This document shows, one piece after another, positions 53,281 to 64,000 of a stretch of 64,000 bases of DNA. The DNA is from Gracilariopsis chorda. Its lineage: Eukaryota; Rhodophyta; Florideophyceae; Gracilariales; Gracilariaceae. Location of the stretch: assembly GCA_003194525.1 (NCBI GenBank), contig NBIV01000060.1, positions 248,001-312,000 on the forward strand. The letters run 5' to 3'. The stretch's first letter is position 1; each line of letters starts with the position of its first letter. Both the position numbers and the translations under genes were made by a program. The notes under the pieces were generated by a model. The model was not told where the DNA came from, did not search any database, and saw nothing but the letters and a program-made list of their open reading frames with translations.

Positions 53281-55167
53281 TTCTATTCGCGTAAGCGGGG
53301 GTTGCAACGGATGGTTGCGTGATCTCCCGAATCGGGGTGTATGAAGCTTGCGGCGCACGCGGCGTCTGTGGTAGGGCATGGGAAAAGTCCGTTTTAGCAC
53401 GGAGGTAGGAAGCCGTCGGGACGGAACGTTTCTCCTCTGGAGTGAGGGCCTCATAATTTGCCACTACCTTGGCCATATCCTTCAGTGAACAAATACACTG
53501 AGGTGAGGTATGGCCATGGGCATAACACAGGTGGCAAATGAGAGCCAATACCGCGACACGTGGATTATTATTCCAAGTATCGGAGAAGCGAACCACAGGG
53601 CGGATTTCAGTCCATCGAAGCCGTTGATAACGGGATTGACCGTTTGAAAACGAGAGTCGTTGGGGTTGGATCCGACCGTTACCACCGTATAGAACGGGAT
53701 CTTCTGTTCGCGTATCACGGGTCATCTCCGTCGTTGACGGCAAATCACTGGTGGGTATCGACACACCATCCCCCTGCACTAAATGCACGGTATCAAATCC
53801 CTGTCCAGGGTTCGCATCCGCAGTGAGCGGGAGTGAGGAAGCTTCGCTTTCTAGCAACAACGCCTTGGCGGATCTAGACCGATTGTTCGGAGTTCTTGCA
53901 CGAAGTGCATCCCCTTCCGCTCGAGCGTGTTGGACCAGCTCAAGGTAGGTGATCCTCCGCTCGTCCTTCCGATAACGGGTAACTAAACTCCGGATTGCCG
54001 GGTCAAGACCATCAATGAACATGGTACTGCGCTCCCCATGGGGGTATACGTTACCACATCTGTGGAAACCTTGTTAAGGTGCACCGAGTAATCGGTCTCG
54101 GACTCTCCAGCACGCTGGCGTGTATCTCGCAAAGTGAGGATAGCCTGCTGAATAGCGGTGTTTGTGGCGTAGGAGCGCAGACGATACTGCACAGCCTCCA
54201 GCCAGCAAGTAACCCCTCCCTCGGAGGCACGAGAAGATCCTCTGACAGAGTTGTATTGGTCATCTGCCACTCCCCGTAAGAAATACGGTAAAGCCAAATA
54301 GGCTTGTCCTTCATTCATACCGAGGATATCGGCCTCCGCTACAAAGCGGGATAAGAAATCCAGTACTAGGACCGGGTCCTCTCCAGTAAAATACTGGTTG
54401 CGGAGGGAGAGCTGCATTCGCTTAATGCATTCTCGCACCTTTCCCGTACCACGGGGCGTACGTCCAAGTGACGAATCTTCGAGCCGGTAGTACCGGTATG
54501 ATAAAAGCTTCCGGTATTCCGGGTTCGTCGGTTTCAATTCCCAGAGACCGGGGTGTCTTCTCCCCTTCTGGCGGGCGCGGATCACACCTTCAGTGGCCGA
54601 TAACCGCTTCGAGCGGGAGGAGTAGCCTCGCTTCTCGTCCTCCGAGTCGGAGTACGAGGAGCTCGAGCTAACCGAATGGTTTCGGGATGAGTCCAACGAT
54701 GTCGAAGAATCGGAGTCCGAATATTTTTGGTGGTGTTTCCGTCGATGACGGCGTTTCTTCTTCATAGCAAGCTGGTCTTTGTGCGATGCCTCGTTTACTG
54801 GATCATCCGGTGATGGTTTGTCCATGAGGACGAACTGCTCCAGCGTCTCCAGGCGGGCACCAATCCGATCAAATCGGGCTTCAACTCCTTCGATGAAGGT
54901 GGCAGGTTGTCCCAAACTCTCAACACGGAGTTGACGTCAGACCGTAAAATACGGAGTTCCTCGGCAACCTCCTTTACGGGGGTTGCCAAGACCACCTCTT
55001 GGAGGGATTTTAGTTCCCCTACAAGGGTGTCATGGGCGGTCCACAGAGCGCGGACCTGGGATTCCAGGGAAGTCCCCTGGGGGTTGTTATCGCCCGTTCC
55101 ACTGGGGCTTGAGGCCGCGACAGCGGGAGCAGGCCGGGGTGCTTGGGGCACTGCGGCAACAGCCGGA
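53213..55167 (-). pseudogene. gag: Gag of family A copy 2, truncated and frameshifted
   Basis: The sequence matches copy 1 gag from PAVAAVPQ onward. Frame changes near 54850 and 54010 split it. It keeps the Arg/Lys and Ser/Asp region, the capsid-like part and a CCHC knuckle (CHLCYAHGHTSPQC). It has a 63-bp in-frame insertion relative to copy 1 (rich in Pro/Ala, about 55083-55145). The C-terminus (ALVVEETNPPPKAEN, TAA) is probably the original one, because copy 1 has a deletion just before it. Confidence 0.85.
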
Positions 55168-56110
55168 CCCTGAAAGAAATTTTGCAAAATTTGGATAGCA
55201 AAATGAGTGCATTGTGGACATTGGCAACCCACAAATCTGGCTTGGAAGTAGGGGTGAATTATTTCAAAAATCTGAGTTCAATTTGAGTGCAATTGGACTA
55301 TGGGACACTCCACGGGCATTCATCATGCGTTCAGGGGATGTTCCAAATGGGCACCCTTGGATGCCTCCAAAGCGCACTTTGAAAAACTTTACGCAGAATG
55401 CAATCCATGGACACTCATATTTGCAGAACACTATGACATACGTATTGTCTAGGGCACCACCGTTTCGTCCAGGGCACTTCCTTAAGGACGTGCACCAGAT
55501 ACATCCAAGCGCACTCATACTACGCTTTTTCGTCTCGCTCTTCCACACTCCACGCATTCTCATCACGCCCTCATAACAAGCTCGAAATGAGCACCCTTGA
55601 ATCCCATGAAAACGGGCAACGCTAAAACCGTATCGCTGAATGCAGTCCATCGGCACTCACATTTACCAATACTCATCACATATACATGGTTGCTGACACC
55701 AACTTCCCATCCAGAGCACTTCTCGGTCTGGCCGTGCGCCAGAGACATCCAAGCACACTCAAGTTTCCCCTTTTTCTCTCGATTCTCGTCCACACTCCAT
55801 ATACACTCATCGCGCCTTGAGAAGAAGCTCGAAATGAGCACCATTGAGATACATTAAAGACGTAGCGATAAAACCACTTCGCAGAATGTAGTCCATCCAC
55901 ACTCCTAGTTACAGAAAGCCATCACTTACACATAGTTCTTGACACCACCGTCTAATCTCAAGCACTTCTGTACGGTCGCGCAGCATGTCCATCCAAGCGC
56001 TCTCAGGTACCTTTCTTAGTGTTCCTTCGCGTCTGATCCTGCAAACATCCAGATGCATCGTTCGGACTTCTGACATCATGATGGTCCACGCCCGCTCAAG
56101 TTATTCTCCA
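55168..56110. repeat. Degenerate 245-bp tandem repeat, about three units
   Basis: The marker GC(A/T)GAATG followed by (C/T)A(A/G)TCCAT occurs at 55393, 55635 and 55881, i.e. periods of 242 and 246. Around it, blocks like GAGCACC, CATCCAAGCGCACTC, CCACACTCCA and CTCATCACGCC recur in the same order. The pentamer CACTC (or GAGTG) appears about ten times. No coding frame spans the units. A decayed fourth unit may follow to about 56300. Confidence 0.7.
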
Positions 56111-56504
56111 TTAATTTTCTCTTAGTTCATATTTCTAACAACCAAGATGCTCCAGTTAGAGCTCACCTCACAGCTCCAAGTGCACTTACGTAACCATGTA
56201 TGATTCTGCTATCTTTGAGGATCTCATGGCGTTTTAGCCACTTTCCAAAGTCATATTCACATTCGCATCCATTAACACTCAGAACAGCCTTCTTCATTCT
56301 GCTCTGCATCCCCTACTTTCACCATGCTCTTTCAATACTTGGAACCAGTTTGACGTCACCTTCTTACTCAGTCCTGCTCCTGCACGCGCATTGGGTGTGA
56401 CATAAAAGTGGTTTGGGCGTTTCCGCGCTGCATCACAAATGCACCATCTCGTACGCACGCAAAAGAAGAGCGGTGTTTCAGTTACTATGTAAACAGAAGG
56501 GATA
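56111..56504. other. No gene recognised; 3' flank of the CACTA transposase
   Basis: Probably the subterminal part of the CACTA element; no CACTA-type terminus could be fixed. Confidence 0.35.
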
Positions 56505-59500
56505 TCAGGTATGCCTGAAGGTTACGTTCTCACCCCTCATTCCTCGAAGAACTTTCTGGGAGCCATTCAATGATTCCTGATCATTTCGAAGCAAGTTATC
56601 CGACAGTCTCCTTTCGTCAATAAAGTAGCATTGGTGCCATCCCCGTGACTGCGAGCTTCCAGAATGAACTACATGATCGACAACTGAAATCAATCGAGAT
56701 ATGATCGCAATATCTTCTACCGTCTTTAATCCAAATGCATCGACTGAGCGGCCTCTCTTGTACACTTGTCCTTGAGTGCCAGCTTCCAAACCAGAGACCC
56801 AATCAAGAAGTGCAACGTTGTATGATTGCTGCCAATGCTGCCATCCTTCTGAAAGGTTGGAGTCCACCTTGAAGTCAAACAGCATCAAGAGACGTCCATA
56901 GTGTACATCTACAGCTCTTCCATTCTCCATTTCGCAAGCAACATTCGAATTTTCGCGCCGTCGAGGAGCCATATTGCGCAAAGTGGCTGGAACTAGTTTA
57001 GTGGTGGCATTCTGGACTTTATGTTTACTGTAGAAGAAAAAAAGCGATCTGAACCCTACTTCATGAACACCCTCCAGAACCTGAAGTGCCTGAGCGGATG
57101 TTAAACCATCGTACTTTCTGATTAGATAGCTTTTGAGGCAAGCTGAAAGTATGTCGTCGAGGTTCGGATCTTCCCCTACAATGTATGGGTAGCATTGACC
57201 ACGAAACTCATAGTCTCCAGTCATAGTTTGGTTCTCATCTGTTTCATGGGGGTCTCTTATGAGAAGCTTGTAAGCTTCAACGAACTTTGCGTTGTTGAAC
57301 AAAGATGAGGAAGCGAGATTGCGGGCATTCATACGGCTTAAGATCCAGCCAATGTATCTCTCCATCCAATATTTCGAGTAGTAAAGGGGGGGACGGCATT
57401 CTGCTACACACTCTGCAAGATGCAGGAGTAGGTGAAGAGTGTACTTGCACATGTTCACACGACCAACGTCTCCTCTAAAATAATACTGCTCAAAGTGTTC
57501 ATAGAACCGAAGACATAACACATGACGCTTCCCTACCTCAGCCTCGGTTAGTACTGTACGCCAGCAGATATCAAAGACCTCCACAAAGTCTCTCCATCCA
57601 GAGAGTAAAGCATCAGGAAGATATCCATCCAGAACAACCAGACTATAGGAAAGAATAAACTCTTTCACCTCAGCAGACTTCCATTCCGCAAAACGACTAA
57701 GTGGTCTCGGACAACAACCTAGTTGACTTGATACACCGTTTCCGTACTGTACCAATTCTAAATCAATAGCACGAAGGGACATTTTGCTTATCGAGTAAAG
57801 TTCATCACGGCTGCTGATCCATGCACGGATGATGTTCTTACCAATGTTGTAGAAGAGATGCATTATGTCAATAGGAAAGGATCTGTATGGTACGATGTTT
57901 GGAAGGGCGAACAACAGACTTCCTTCGTTGATTCCTGTCTCAGTTTGAAGTTGTGCTTTCGGTTGCCCTCTCATCTGAGAAAGTTGATAAATAGTTTCTC
58001 TGCTTTGACTTTCTGTGCGCAACGGAAGATTTGAAGGATCAAACCCACGACGATTACCTTCCGAGGTCCTGATATAGCTTGGGAAGTAGTAATGACGATG
58101 TGAAGCTGACCACACCCCAGAGACAACACAATACCTGCAGGGGAACTTTGCATTGTGACCTTTGATACCTGATACTTTCTTCACAGCCGGAAGATCTCCG
58201 GTGAAGCACAACATATGCACCCTTACTCTTCTTCTCTTCCCATCGTAAAACATAAATTCTGTGCCCCTCCCGTCGTTCTCCAATTCCTTCAGCTCCTCGA
58301 TCAGAGGACACAAGGAATGACTGAAGATCCGACGGTTCCGTCGGACCCGGTACGAAAGTAAGAGGCATGACGTTTCGGACATGAAATCGTTCAGCGGGAT
58401 GGAAGTTGCATATAATGGCTGCAATGGGCCAAATAGTTTGCGTTTGTTTGTCAAAGTCTTGAAAGCCGTCGGTGGAGACAGTAATAAATACGTCATACAT
58501 CACCGCTTCAACTCCACCATACCTATTTGCTATTCCGCAGAACGAATCTGTAGAGAAAACGTCACACAGCCCACCATTGACCTTGTTAAGCGTCGAGTGA
58601 AAGTAATCATACATCCGTTTGCAAAGCGTTTTGTCACGTAAGATTGATGTCAGACGTCCACGGATAGTAAACCAAGATATACGAGAGGCCAATCGATCAT
58701 CAGTTTTTGGCCGCATACTACCACAAACAGAACATTTTGTGAGGTCATTTTTGTAGAAGCACATATGGCCTGGGCAAATTGGAATGTTGACCACTGCATC
58801 TTCAATTCCAGACTCACGAAACATACGCGAGACAACGGTTTTCCAACACTTGTATGGAGAGTTGATGTTTCGGAGAATGTCGTTCATTACTACTTGAGTG
58901 ACATTATGTTTGTAGAAAAGGTCAATCCATACCCTATTTTCCTTTACCCATGATGCAAAAATTGTCCTCACTGTCTTTCTTTCATCTTCTGTGCCGTGAC
59001 AGTGTTCGAAAGACTCAAAGATAGACCGACCATGTTCAGATACGTTCGTTTGGTCATCAACTAGGTCGAGGATGCTAGAAGCACTTCTGTCTGCGTCGGA
59101 ATCGTTTCCATGTCCTATTGCGACGACTGACGGTGATCTACTCTCTATGGGCATTAAATGATCGTGACTGAACTCATATTCTAGACGCAAACCACCCTCT
59201 GCCAGTTCTTTCTCTGGGTCATCTTCGTGATCCAGTGCGATATCATCAAAATGTACTTGTTTGCTGTTCACCGATTCGCAAAGATGACCACCAGAATCAA
59301 TTCCTAGTTCAGAGTTTCTAGCTGTAGAGTCCTCTACCGTTCTTGTAATCAACGTATTTGTGTCAGAAATATCGGAACGGCAACGAGACGAATTCACGGT
59401 ACCCACTCTGTTCGGAGTTTCCCCTTGAGGACAGTGAAGAGAGCTATCGCGTAAGGACTGATCTGCATCAGATGATACCCCAAATGGCAATGAATCAATT

Positions 59501-59991
59501 GCCATTGGCGGCCGAGCAGATGCCAATTCATTACATTCACCCGAAGGCGGGCTTTCCGTATCCTCGTAATTATCTTCTTCATTAGTAACAGCATGGGCTT
59601 GAGACTCTGCCTCTTGAAGATGTTCATGGTCGAGTACTTGTTCTCCAAAACTTAGATGCGAAGATCTAGTAATGACATTGCTTTGTGACCCTCCCTGACC
59701 TTGAAGACGGCACTGAGACATTTCGTTGACGTTTTGTTGACTTTCTTCACTTGGCGTTTCAGTAGCAAGTCCTTCAGCTAAAGAGTTATGCAGTAATGCT
59801 TGATAATGGGCTCTCACTGACATACTTTCAGTTTCACGAGGACCCCAAGGCAGATTTCCGCTCAATCCACGACGAAGACGATCTTCTTTTGCAGCTCTTC
59901 TATGTCTCAACATAGTATTTCGACTCACGGATTTTCCTTTTGGGTAGCAGAGACAGTGATACGGAGGAAGACAGACATATTTAGATGTCAT
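56505..59991 (-). pseudogene. CACTA (CMC) transposase, Transposase_21 type, one frameshift
   Basis: From ATG 59991 to TGA 56505, about 1160 codons in two overlapping frames. The N-terminus has a Cys-containing, Arg-rich start (PYHCLCYPKGKSVSRNTMLR) and a long acidic, Ser-rich stretch (residues about 40-310), then the zinc-binding CPGHMCFYKNDLTKCSVCGS. The catalytic part reads VSTDGFQDF, TIWPIAAIICNFHP, FVPGPTEPSDLQSF, CPLIEELKEL, MLCFTGDLPAVKKVSGIKGH, FPCRYC and FPIDIMHLFYNIGKNI, as in TNP2-type transposases. The two frames meet at about 58310, where removal of one T from a TTCCTTG would join them, so there is a single one-base insertion or a sequencing error. Otherwise it looks complete. It would excise and insert the element. 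Confidence 0.88.
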
Positions 59992-60411
59992 TCTAAACGT
60001 TAACGTCACACAAATGCAAGAGAATGACGCAAAAGCTCAACAGCATATCCAAAGACTTGAGAACAATGTGCCTATCCGCTGTATCAGCTGTCCCGTACGC
60101 TGTCGTGTAGAGATAGAGATACATTATCTTCATCACTGAGACAGTGAGCTTTCAGAAAAGTTTTGCCATTTTCCTTTCGGCAGTTCTGTTTGAATTGTTG
60201 TTTCTGGACATTTTCCATTTTCGATTCATACTTGTATTGCCAACGTAAAAGACAATACAAGAAAATAAAATGCATGACGCAGTCTGAGGGTATCCGGTTC
60301 TCATAAGGCTTCTATGTGCCCTTCGCTGCTTCCGAACTTCGTTGTGAGCCCGAACATCTGGTCTTTCCCCGATCAAATATCCTGTTCCTCTGCAGCACAA
60401 AGAACACAGCA
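59992..60411. promoter_or_regulatory. Divergent promoter region of the CACTA element
   Basis: 420 bases between two head-to-head genes of the element; it presumably holds both promoters. No specific motif can be asserted. Confidence 0.45.
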
Positions 60412-61740
60412 ATGGGGTCATCAATACCGAGTACACATTTAGAGAGATTCCTACAGGTTACAAAAGAAGAAATTGTTCGCACATGGAAAGAGGATCTTAC
60501 GAAGCTCAGTCGAAGATTAGAAGTTCTGGAGCCAACCTCAAGACTTCCGCCTATTCCAAGTCCTATGCGCGGAAAGGATTTTGTGAGGGAAGCTAACGTT
60601 TCATCATTGATGAGAGCGGCCATTGAGTATCACAATGCACTCATACCACCGGAGAAAGAGAGCTACATACAGTTTCCGGCTAGAGCTTCCGACAAGAAGC
60701 TCAACTCCGACGCCAAAGATGCCTTGGAAATGATCATGATTGACAAGCTGGGCGAGAACTATGGCTCTCTTTCCTGGGCGACGGCTTCGAAGACAACACA
60801 TTTTTCAGAATGCGAAGCTGTGATACAGACTGCAGCTGGATCAAGGGATTTCGTCGTTTTCAGACAGAGCAGTAACTTCTGGAGTATTCGGTGGTTAGCA
60901 GAACAGAAGATGAAGTCAAAGAGACGCCCCTCTAAGATGAGGGAACTAACAAGAGAGGTACAGACCACACTTAGAAATCAACATGGAAACCTCGACGAGG
61001 ACCGGCTGAATCGCAATCCAAATGATTTCCATTCAGCAGTGAAAACGAGAAATGCAGAAGGTGTTGCGCATCTGAGCTGCACATCTCCAGGTATTCATCA
61101 TGGTAAAACAGACAACATTGAATGGGCAAGGAACAACCGTTCCCGACGAAAGACTCCCAAAGATGTAACTTCAAATGTTCTTGACATTACCAATTCAGGA
61201 TTGAACGAAAGACGTGTTTGTGGTGAGATCAATCGTGACGCAGAAGTAGCTCCATCGCATAACGCAATCGTTCCCGCTTCAAACCTTTCCCATGTTAATT
61301 CAAACCCACGTACACCCGGTCCGAACGCGACAGTACAACCTTTCTCAGTTCTTCTACGGCTACGTATCAAGAGCCATAGAGCATCAGCAGCTCACAAATG
61401 CATCGCACAGCCGGCCGATCTGCCAATAACTTACTCTTCTGCTGAACAACATGCACAAAGTGAAGAACAAAGTGCTACTGTTACAGCCCCATGTAGAGGG
61501 TATCGCAATCCACGTCTTACTCTTCGTGATAGTCACCTGAATGAAGGATCAAGTTTCAAAGTCGTCCGTCACAATCAGAAATCCATGAAACAGTCCATTC
61601 GGAAGGAAGGAAGAGGAACAGGAGTTAAGGACAGCTGGTCGACAAAACGTGGTACAGGGAGAGGTGGAAGCAGCAAACGCAGAGGGAAAGCAATGAAAAC
61701 AGTTGTTAGCAACCGTGAGAGAGTAGGTTTAGGGGCTTAA
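60412..61740 (+). CDS. Second protein of the CACTA element (function unknown)
   Basis: 442 residues from ATG 60412, intact, divergent from the transposase. The frame is open upstream to 60316, but MGSSIPSTHLERFLQ starts a coherent helical region. Residues 1-190 look globular (TWKEDLTKLSRRLEVLEP, ATASKTTHFSECEAV, SNFWSIRWLAEQKMKS); the rest is basic and low-complexity, ending in RGTGRGGSSKRRGKAMK. CACTA elements commonly encode an accessory DNA-binding protein with the transposase (TnpA/TNP1 in plants). Position suggests that role here; no sequence similarity to those proteins is claimed. The conserved BEN-like look of residues 100-190 is only an impression. Confidence 0.65.
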   Translation: MGSSIPSTHLERFLQVTKEEIVRTWKEDLTKLSRRLEVLEPTSRLPPIPSPMRGKDFVREANVSSLMRAAIEYHNALIPPEKESYIQFPARASDKKLNSDAKDALEMIMIDKLGENYGSLSWATASKTTHFSECEAVIQTAAGSRDFVVFRQSSNFWSIRWLAEQKMKSKRRPSKMRELTREVQTTLRNQHGNLDEDRLNRNPNDFHSAVKTRNAEGVAHLSCTSPGIHHGKTDNIEWARNNRSRRKTPKDVTSNVLDITNSGLNERRVCGEINRDAEVAPSHNAIVPASNLSHVNSNPRTPGPNATVQPFSVLLRLRIKSHRASAAHKCIAQPADLPITYSSAEQHAQSEEQSATVTAPCRGYRNPRLTLRDSHLNEGSSFKVVRHNQKSMKQSIRKEGRGTGVKDSWSTKRGTGRGGSSKRRGKAMKTVVSNRERVGLGA

Positions 61741-61813
61741 AGAAAAACTTGAAGCATTGATAGGCCACCAAAGACTTGCCCATACATTCTCCTACAAGTC
61801 ACTTCGTTAATTT

Positions 61814-62206
61814 CTATTCCATGGAATCCTTATCTGCATATGAAATAAAATCTTGGGGTACCACGCAGTTTTGAGCGAAGAGTACCAGTTCGTGTCTCAG
61901 GATGTACTTGATATGCATATAATGATACTTCATGTCATTCGTGGGAGAATGCACGAGAAAAAGGGCCTTTTCTCTTGTAAAGAAACGTACGTCATGATCT
62001 GGCCCTAACCCGGAAGAGTTTCTTACCGAACGCAACGCAGCCGCAAAGTTGTCCGGATTGTGTCCATCGTTCGTGGGAAAATTGTAGAGCAGCCTTGTTG
62101 CGAGTCCGTGGCGTTCTATCGCGTTCTGCTCCACTCCATGCAGCCCAGTTTCTTGCATTGTCGCAAGGTGCAAAAGATAGTTCACTGTGACTTTCGTTGG
62201 TTCCAT
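61814..62206 (-). CDS. Hypothetical protein, 130 residues
   Basis: ATG 62206 to a stop at 61814, convergent with the CACTA second gene. Composition is balanced (VNYLLHLATMQETGLHGVEQ, LRHELVLFAQNCVVPQDFIS) but no motif or signal is recognised. Another frame just upstream (62270-62200, FDCIMVREWMSYVENNTSQ) also looks protein-like, so this may be the surviving part of a broken gene. Confidence 0.3.
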   Translation of the reverse strand: MEPTKVTVNYLLHLATMQETGLHGVEQNAIERHGLATRLLYNFPTNDGHNPDNFAAALRSVRNSSGLGPDHDVRFFTREKALFLVHSPTNDMKYHYMHIKYILRHELVLFAQNCVVPQDFISYADKDSME

Positions 62207-62655
62207 GTTGTGAAGTGTTGTTCTCGACGTAACTCATCCACTCTCGTACCATTATGCAGTCAAACGGCACGGTCCAATGAAGGCGTCTAAGAGCCTCAAC
62301 ACCTACTTTGAGTTGCGAAGCGAGACTCGTACAGAGTACAGGAAGCTACGGTGGTTGCCAATAATACTCATCCATGCAGTGAACAACGACAGAAAGATGT
62401 TGGTAAATTATCTGTGGAAAATACCGTCTCAAAAAATTTGAGGGTGACGAGAATCCTCGAATATTATTGGTTGATTGTGGGGACGAGGTCATGAAATTTC
62501 GCTCAAGAAGCACTCTCTCTGACCAGCACCGAAATCTTCAGCAGTCTGGTCATCTGTGATAATCTTTGAAGCCGCGTATACAATTAACTTGATTTGTTGA
62601 AGCGCCCTTTTCTCCCTGTTTTTCTTCTTTCTCACCAAAGGCGGAGTAATCAGCA
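62207..62655. other. No gene recognised
   Basis: No open frame with a motif between the two hypothetical genes. Confidence 0.35.
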
Positions 62656-63066
62656 ATGCGGACGTATTATTGTGTCGAGAGTTTCAGAAACAATTGTCGC
62701 GAGTCAAATGGATTGATTGGTTCCAGTCCGAGTCACTTTTGTCTGGCGTGCAAGCATCCAATTCCTAGTACATGTGGAACTGTGCCCGAGCCATCAATTT
62801 CTCGTAGATATGCCTCTGGTTGCCCAGGTGAAGGTTCTGGCGCTCGAAAGGTTTGTAGTGAATGTCACCTCAAACCCTGTACAATCAATAAATCGGTGAC
62901 TCGAAATGAAGCTTCTCATACGTATCTGGTTATGGATGATGTGCTTCCAAAGCATGTGCAAAGCTTCACATACAGTGTCAGTCAATATCAACCCGTTAGG
63001 AGGTCTTTCAATCACAGCGTTCATATAGCTTGCACCACGAATTCAAACCCGTTTATGGAGGCGTAA
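62656..63066 (+). CDS. Hypothetical cysteine-rich protein, 136 residues
   Basis: ATG 62656 to TAA 63064. It has 12 cysteines, including paired ones that could bind zinc (FCLACKHP, VCSECHLKPC) and CGTVPEP. No signal peptide. No family recognised; it might also be a chance frame, because flanking sequence gives no support. Confidence 0.3.
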   Translation: MRTYYCVESFRNNCRESNGLIGSSPSHFCLACKHPIPSTCGTVPEPSISRRYASGCPGEGSGARKVCSECHLKPCTINKSVTRNEASHTYLVMDDVLPKHVQSFTYSVSQYQPVRRSFNHSVHIACTTNSNPFMEA

Positions 63067-63249
63067 ATAATCAAAAGGCAGAGTCTGATACTACCCGGAA
63101 TCAAGCACCGCTCATTCTGTGCAGATCATGATCTATAAATTTCTCGAAAGCAAAGAAATGCCGCAAAGGCTCGTCGGTATAGAGCGCGGCATAAGAAAGC
63201 AATCAATCAGAGGGCAAGATCACGATACAGCAAGGATAAAACTCAAGTT

Positions 63250-63883
63250 TCAACACAAGCTTCCGAGCTCAGCAGCAACGGATCTCTTCCCAAAAACTCG
63301 AAAACAACTGAACACTCCGGAGATGCAGCGCATACAAGCATCGAATCTAAACCGTGTTTTCTTAGTGTTCGTAACGATATGAACGCCAATGAAGAGAATG
63401 CTAGTGATGGCCAATACCATGTTCATACTGTGACTGACGTCTACGAAGTTAGACGGTCGTTTCATATATTTAAACGCAGCTGCTCCATCACTCCAAGCCG
63501 TGGCGCCGTTTTTCGAGTACAGGTTCACAGCACAGGTGATAGAGTGTTGCTGCGGAGGTCTTTGGATGGCGGCAAAAACTAAGTTGACTTTGCCATCAAA
63601 CACTCTATGAGTGGATTCATATCGAACCAAGTATGGTTCTCTTCGCTTCTCCGCAGCCCACCGTGCATCGATTTTTGGGCCCGTGCTGTTGAGAATAAAG
63701 CATCCTGTCGGTGATGGAGTACTCGTCAATGTAGCTGACCACAATTTCATTTGGGTCATTTTCCTTCTTGGTTAGATTATTGTAGATAGACCTCGGTGTT
63801 GTCCCGTGGTAGAAGCGGAACACCCCATGGTAACCAAGCTTGGAATTATTGCAACGCACGCCACTATGACCAAACCTCTTCAT
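63250..63883 (-). pseudogene. Broken gene for a possible membrane protein
   Basis: Two overlapping frames on the minus strand: 63883 onward (LGYHGVFRFYHGTTPRSIYN) and 63759-63250 (SPTGCFILNSTGPKIDARWA, FDGKVNLVFAAIQRPPQQ, then a hydrophobic segment MVLAITSILFIGVHIV). A frame change near 63760-63700 or a small intron would join them. No family recognised. Sequence beyond 63884 to the window end shows no continuation. Confidence 0.35.
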
Positions 63884-64000
63884 GTGGGACGTGGAAGGGG
63901 CGTTGCATGTAGCGGTCCCAGCTCAGATGCTCTATAGTCTGACGGCAAAGGGACTAATTCTGACTGTATGCAAATCTCCACTTTCCAGAAATGTCATCAG

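Larger units (their letters stand above)
44622..55167 (-). mobile_element. Ty3/gypsy family A copy 2, missing its 5' end
   Basis: Same order as copy 1 but on the minus strand: gag (truncated), pol, antisense gene, PPT and 3' LTR. Similarity to copy 1 stops abruptly at 55167, inside gag; the 5' LTR, PBS and the first 70 or so gag codons are absent. The lesions differ from those of copy 1 in almost every gene, so the two copies together show what the intact element looked like. Confidence 0.92.

Noticed and set aside
1..64000. tRNA and rRNA genes
   Set aside because: No full tRNA cloverleaf or conserved rRNA stretch was found by eye; a covariance search would be needed to exclude tRNA genes.

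Overview
The window is nuclear DNA of a eukaryote and is mostly transposable elements, many nested or broken. Five kinds can be read: Ty3/gypsy LTR retrotransposons of three families, an APE-type non-LTR retrotransposon (LINE), PIF/Harbinger, CACTA (CMC), and short LINE 3' ends. The few host-like genes have no visible introns and encode secreted or membrane proteins. A TE-rich compact genome such as that of a florideophyte red alga would fit, but nothing here proves the taxon.

Layout. 449-4121 holds the remains of an old Ty3 element (family C, +). 4122-15600 is a nearly complete Ty3 chromovirus (family A, copy 1, +) with both LTRs, PBS, gag, pol with chromodomain, PPT, and an extra long gene on the opposite strand between pol and the 3' LTR. 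15601-17207 is a Harbinger element cut by the LTR. 18094-19160 is a second, decayed Harbinger transposase. 19200-29413 is a decayed Ty3 element of family B (-), split in its RNase H domain by a 4.15-kb LINE (21776-25930, +) with an 11-bp target duplication. 29450-44621 is gene-poor and has a small secreted basic protein (32110), a decayed secreted-protein gene (37177), a cysteine-rich type II membrane protein (39685) with a decayed neighbour copy, and LINE 3' ends. 44622-55167 is family A copy 2 (-), truncated in gag. 55300-56110 is a degenerate 245-bp tandem repeat. 56505-61740 is a CACTA element with two divergent genes. 61800-64000 has small hypothetical or broken ORFs.

Three observations stand out. 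(1) The first 62 nt of the LINE, starting exactly after the target duplication, fold on paper into a full HDV-like self-cleaving ribozyme (P1, P2, P1.1, P4 with a GNRA loop, and a CGAA J4/2 joint), with a short P3. (2) The antisense gene of Ty3 family A is kept in both copies: 1788 nt in copy 1 and 1787 nt in copy 2, broken by different lesions, so an intact 595-residue protein of unknown function is implied. (3) Family A is saturated, in LTRs, coding regions and spacers alike, with short perfect hairpins that I do not see at that density in the other elements.

All family comparisons are from memory of motifs and from aligning the copies with each other by eye. Most pol genes are dead, with stops, frameshifts or lost catalytic residues.
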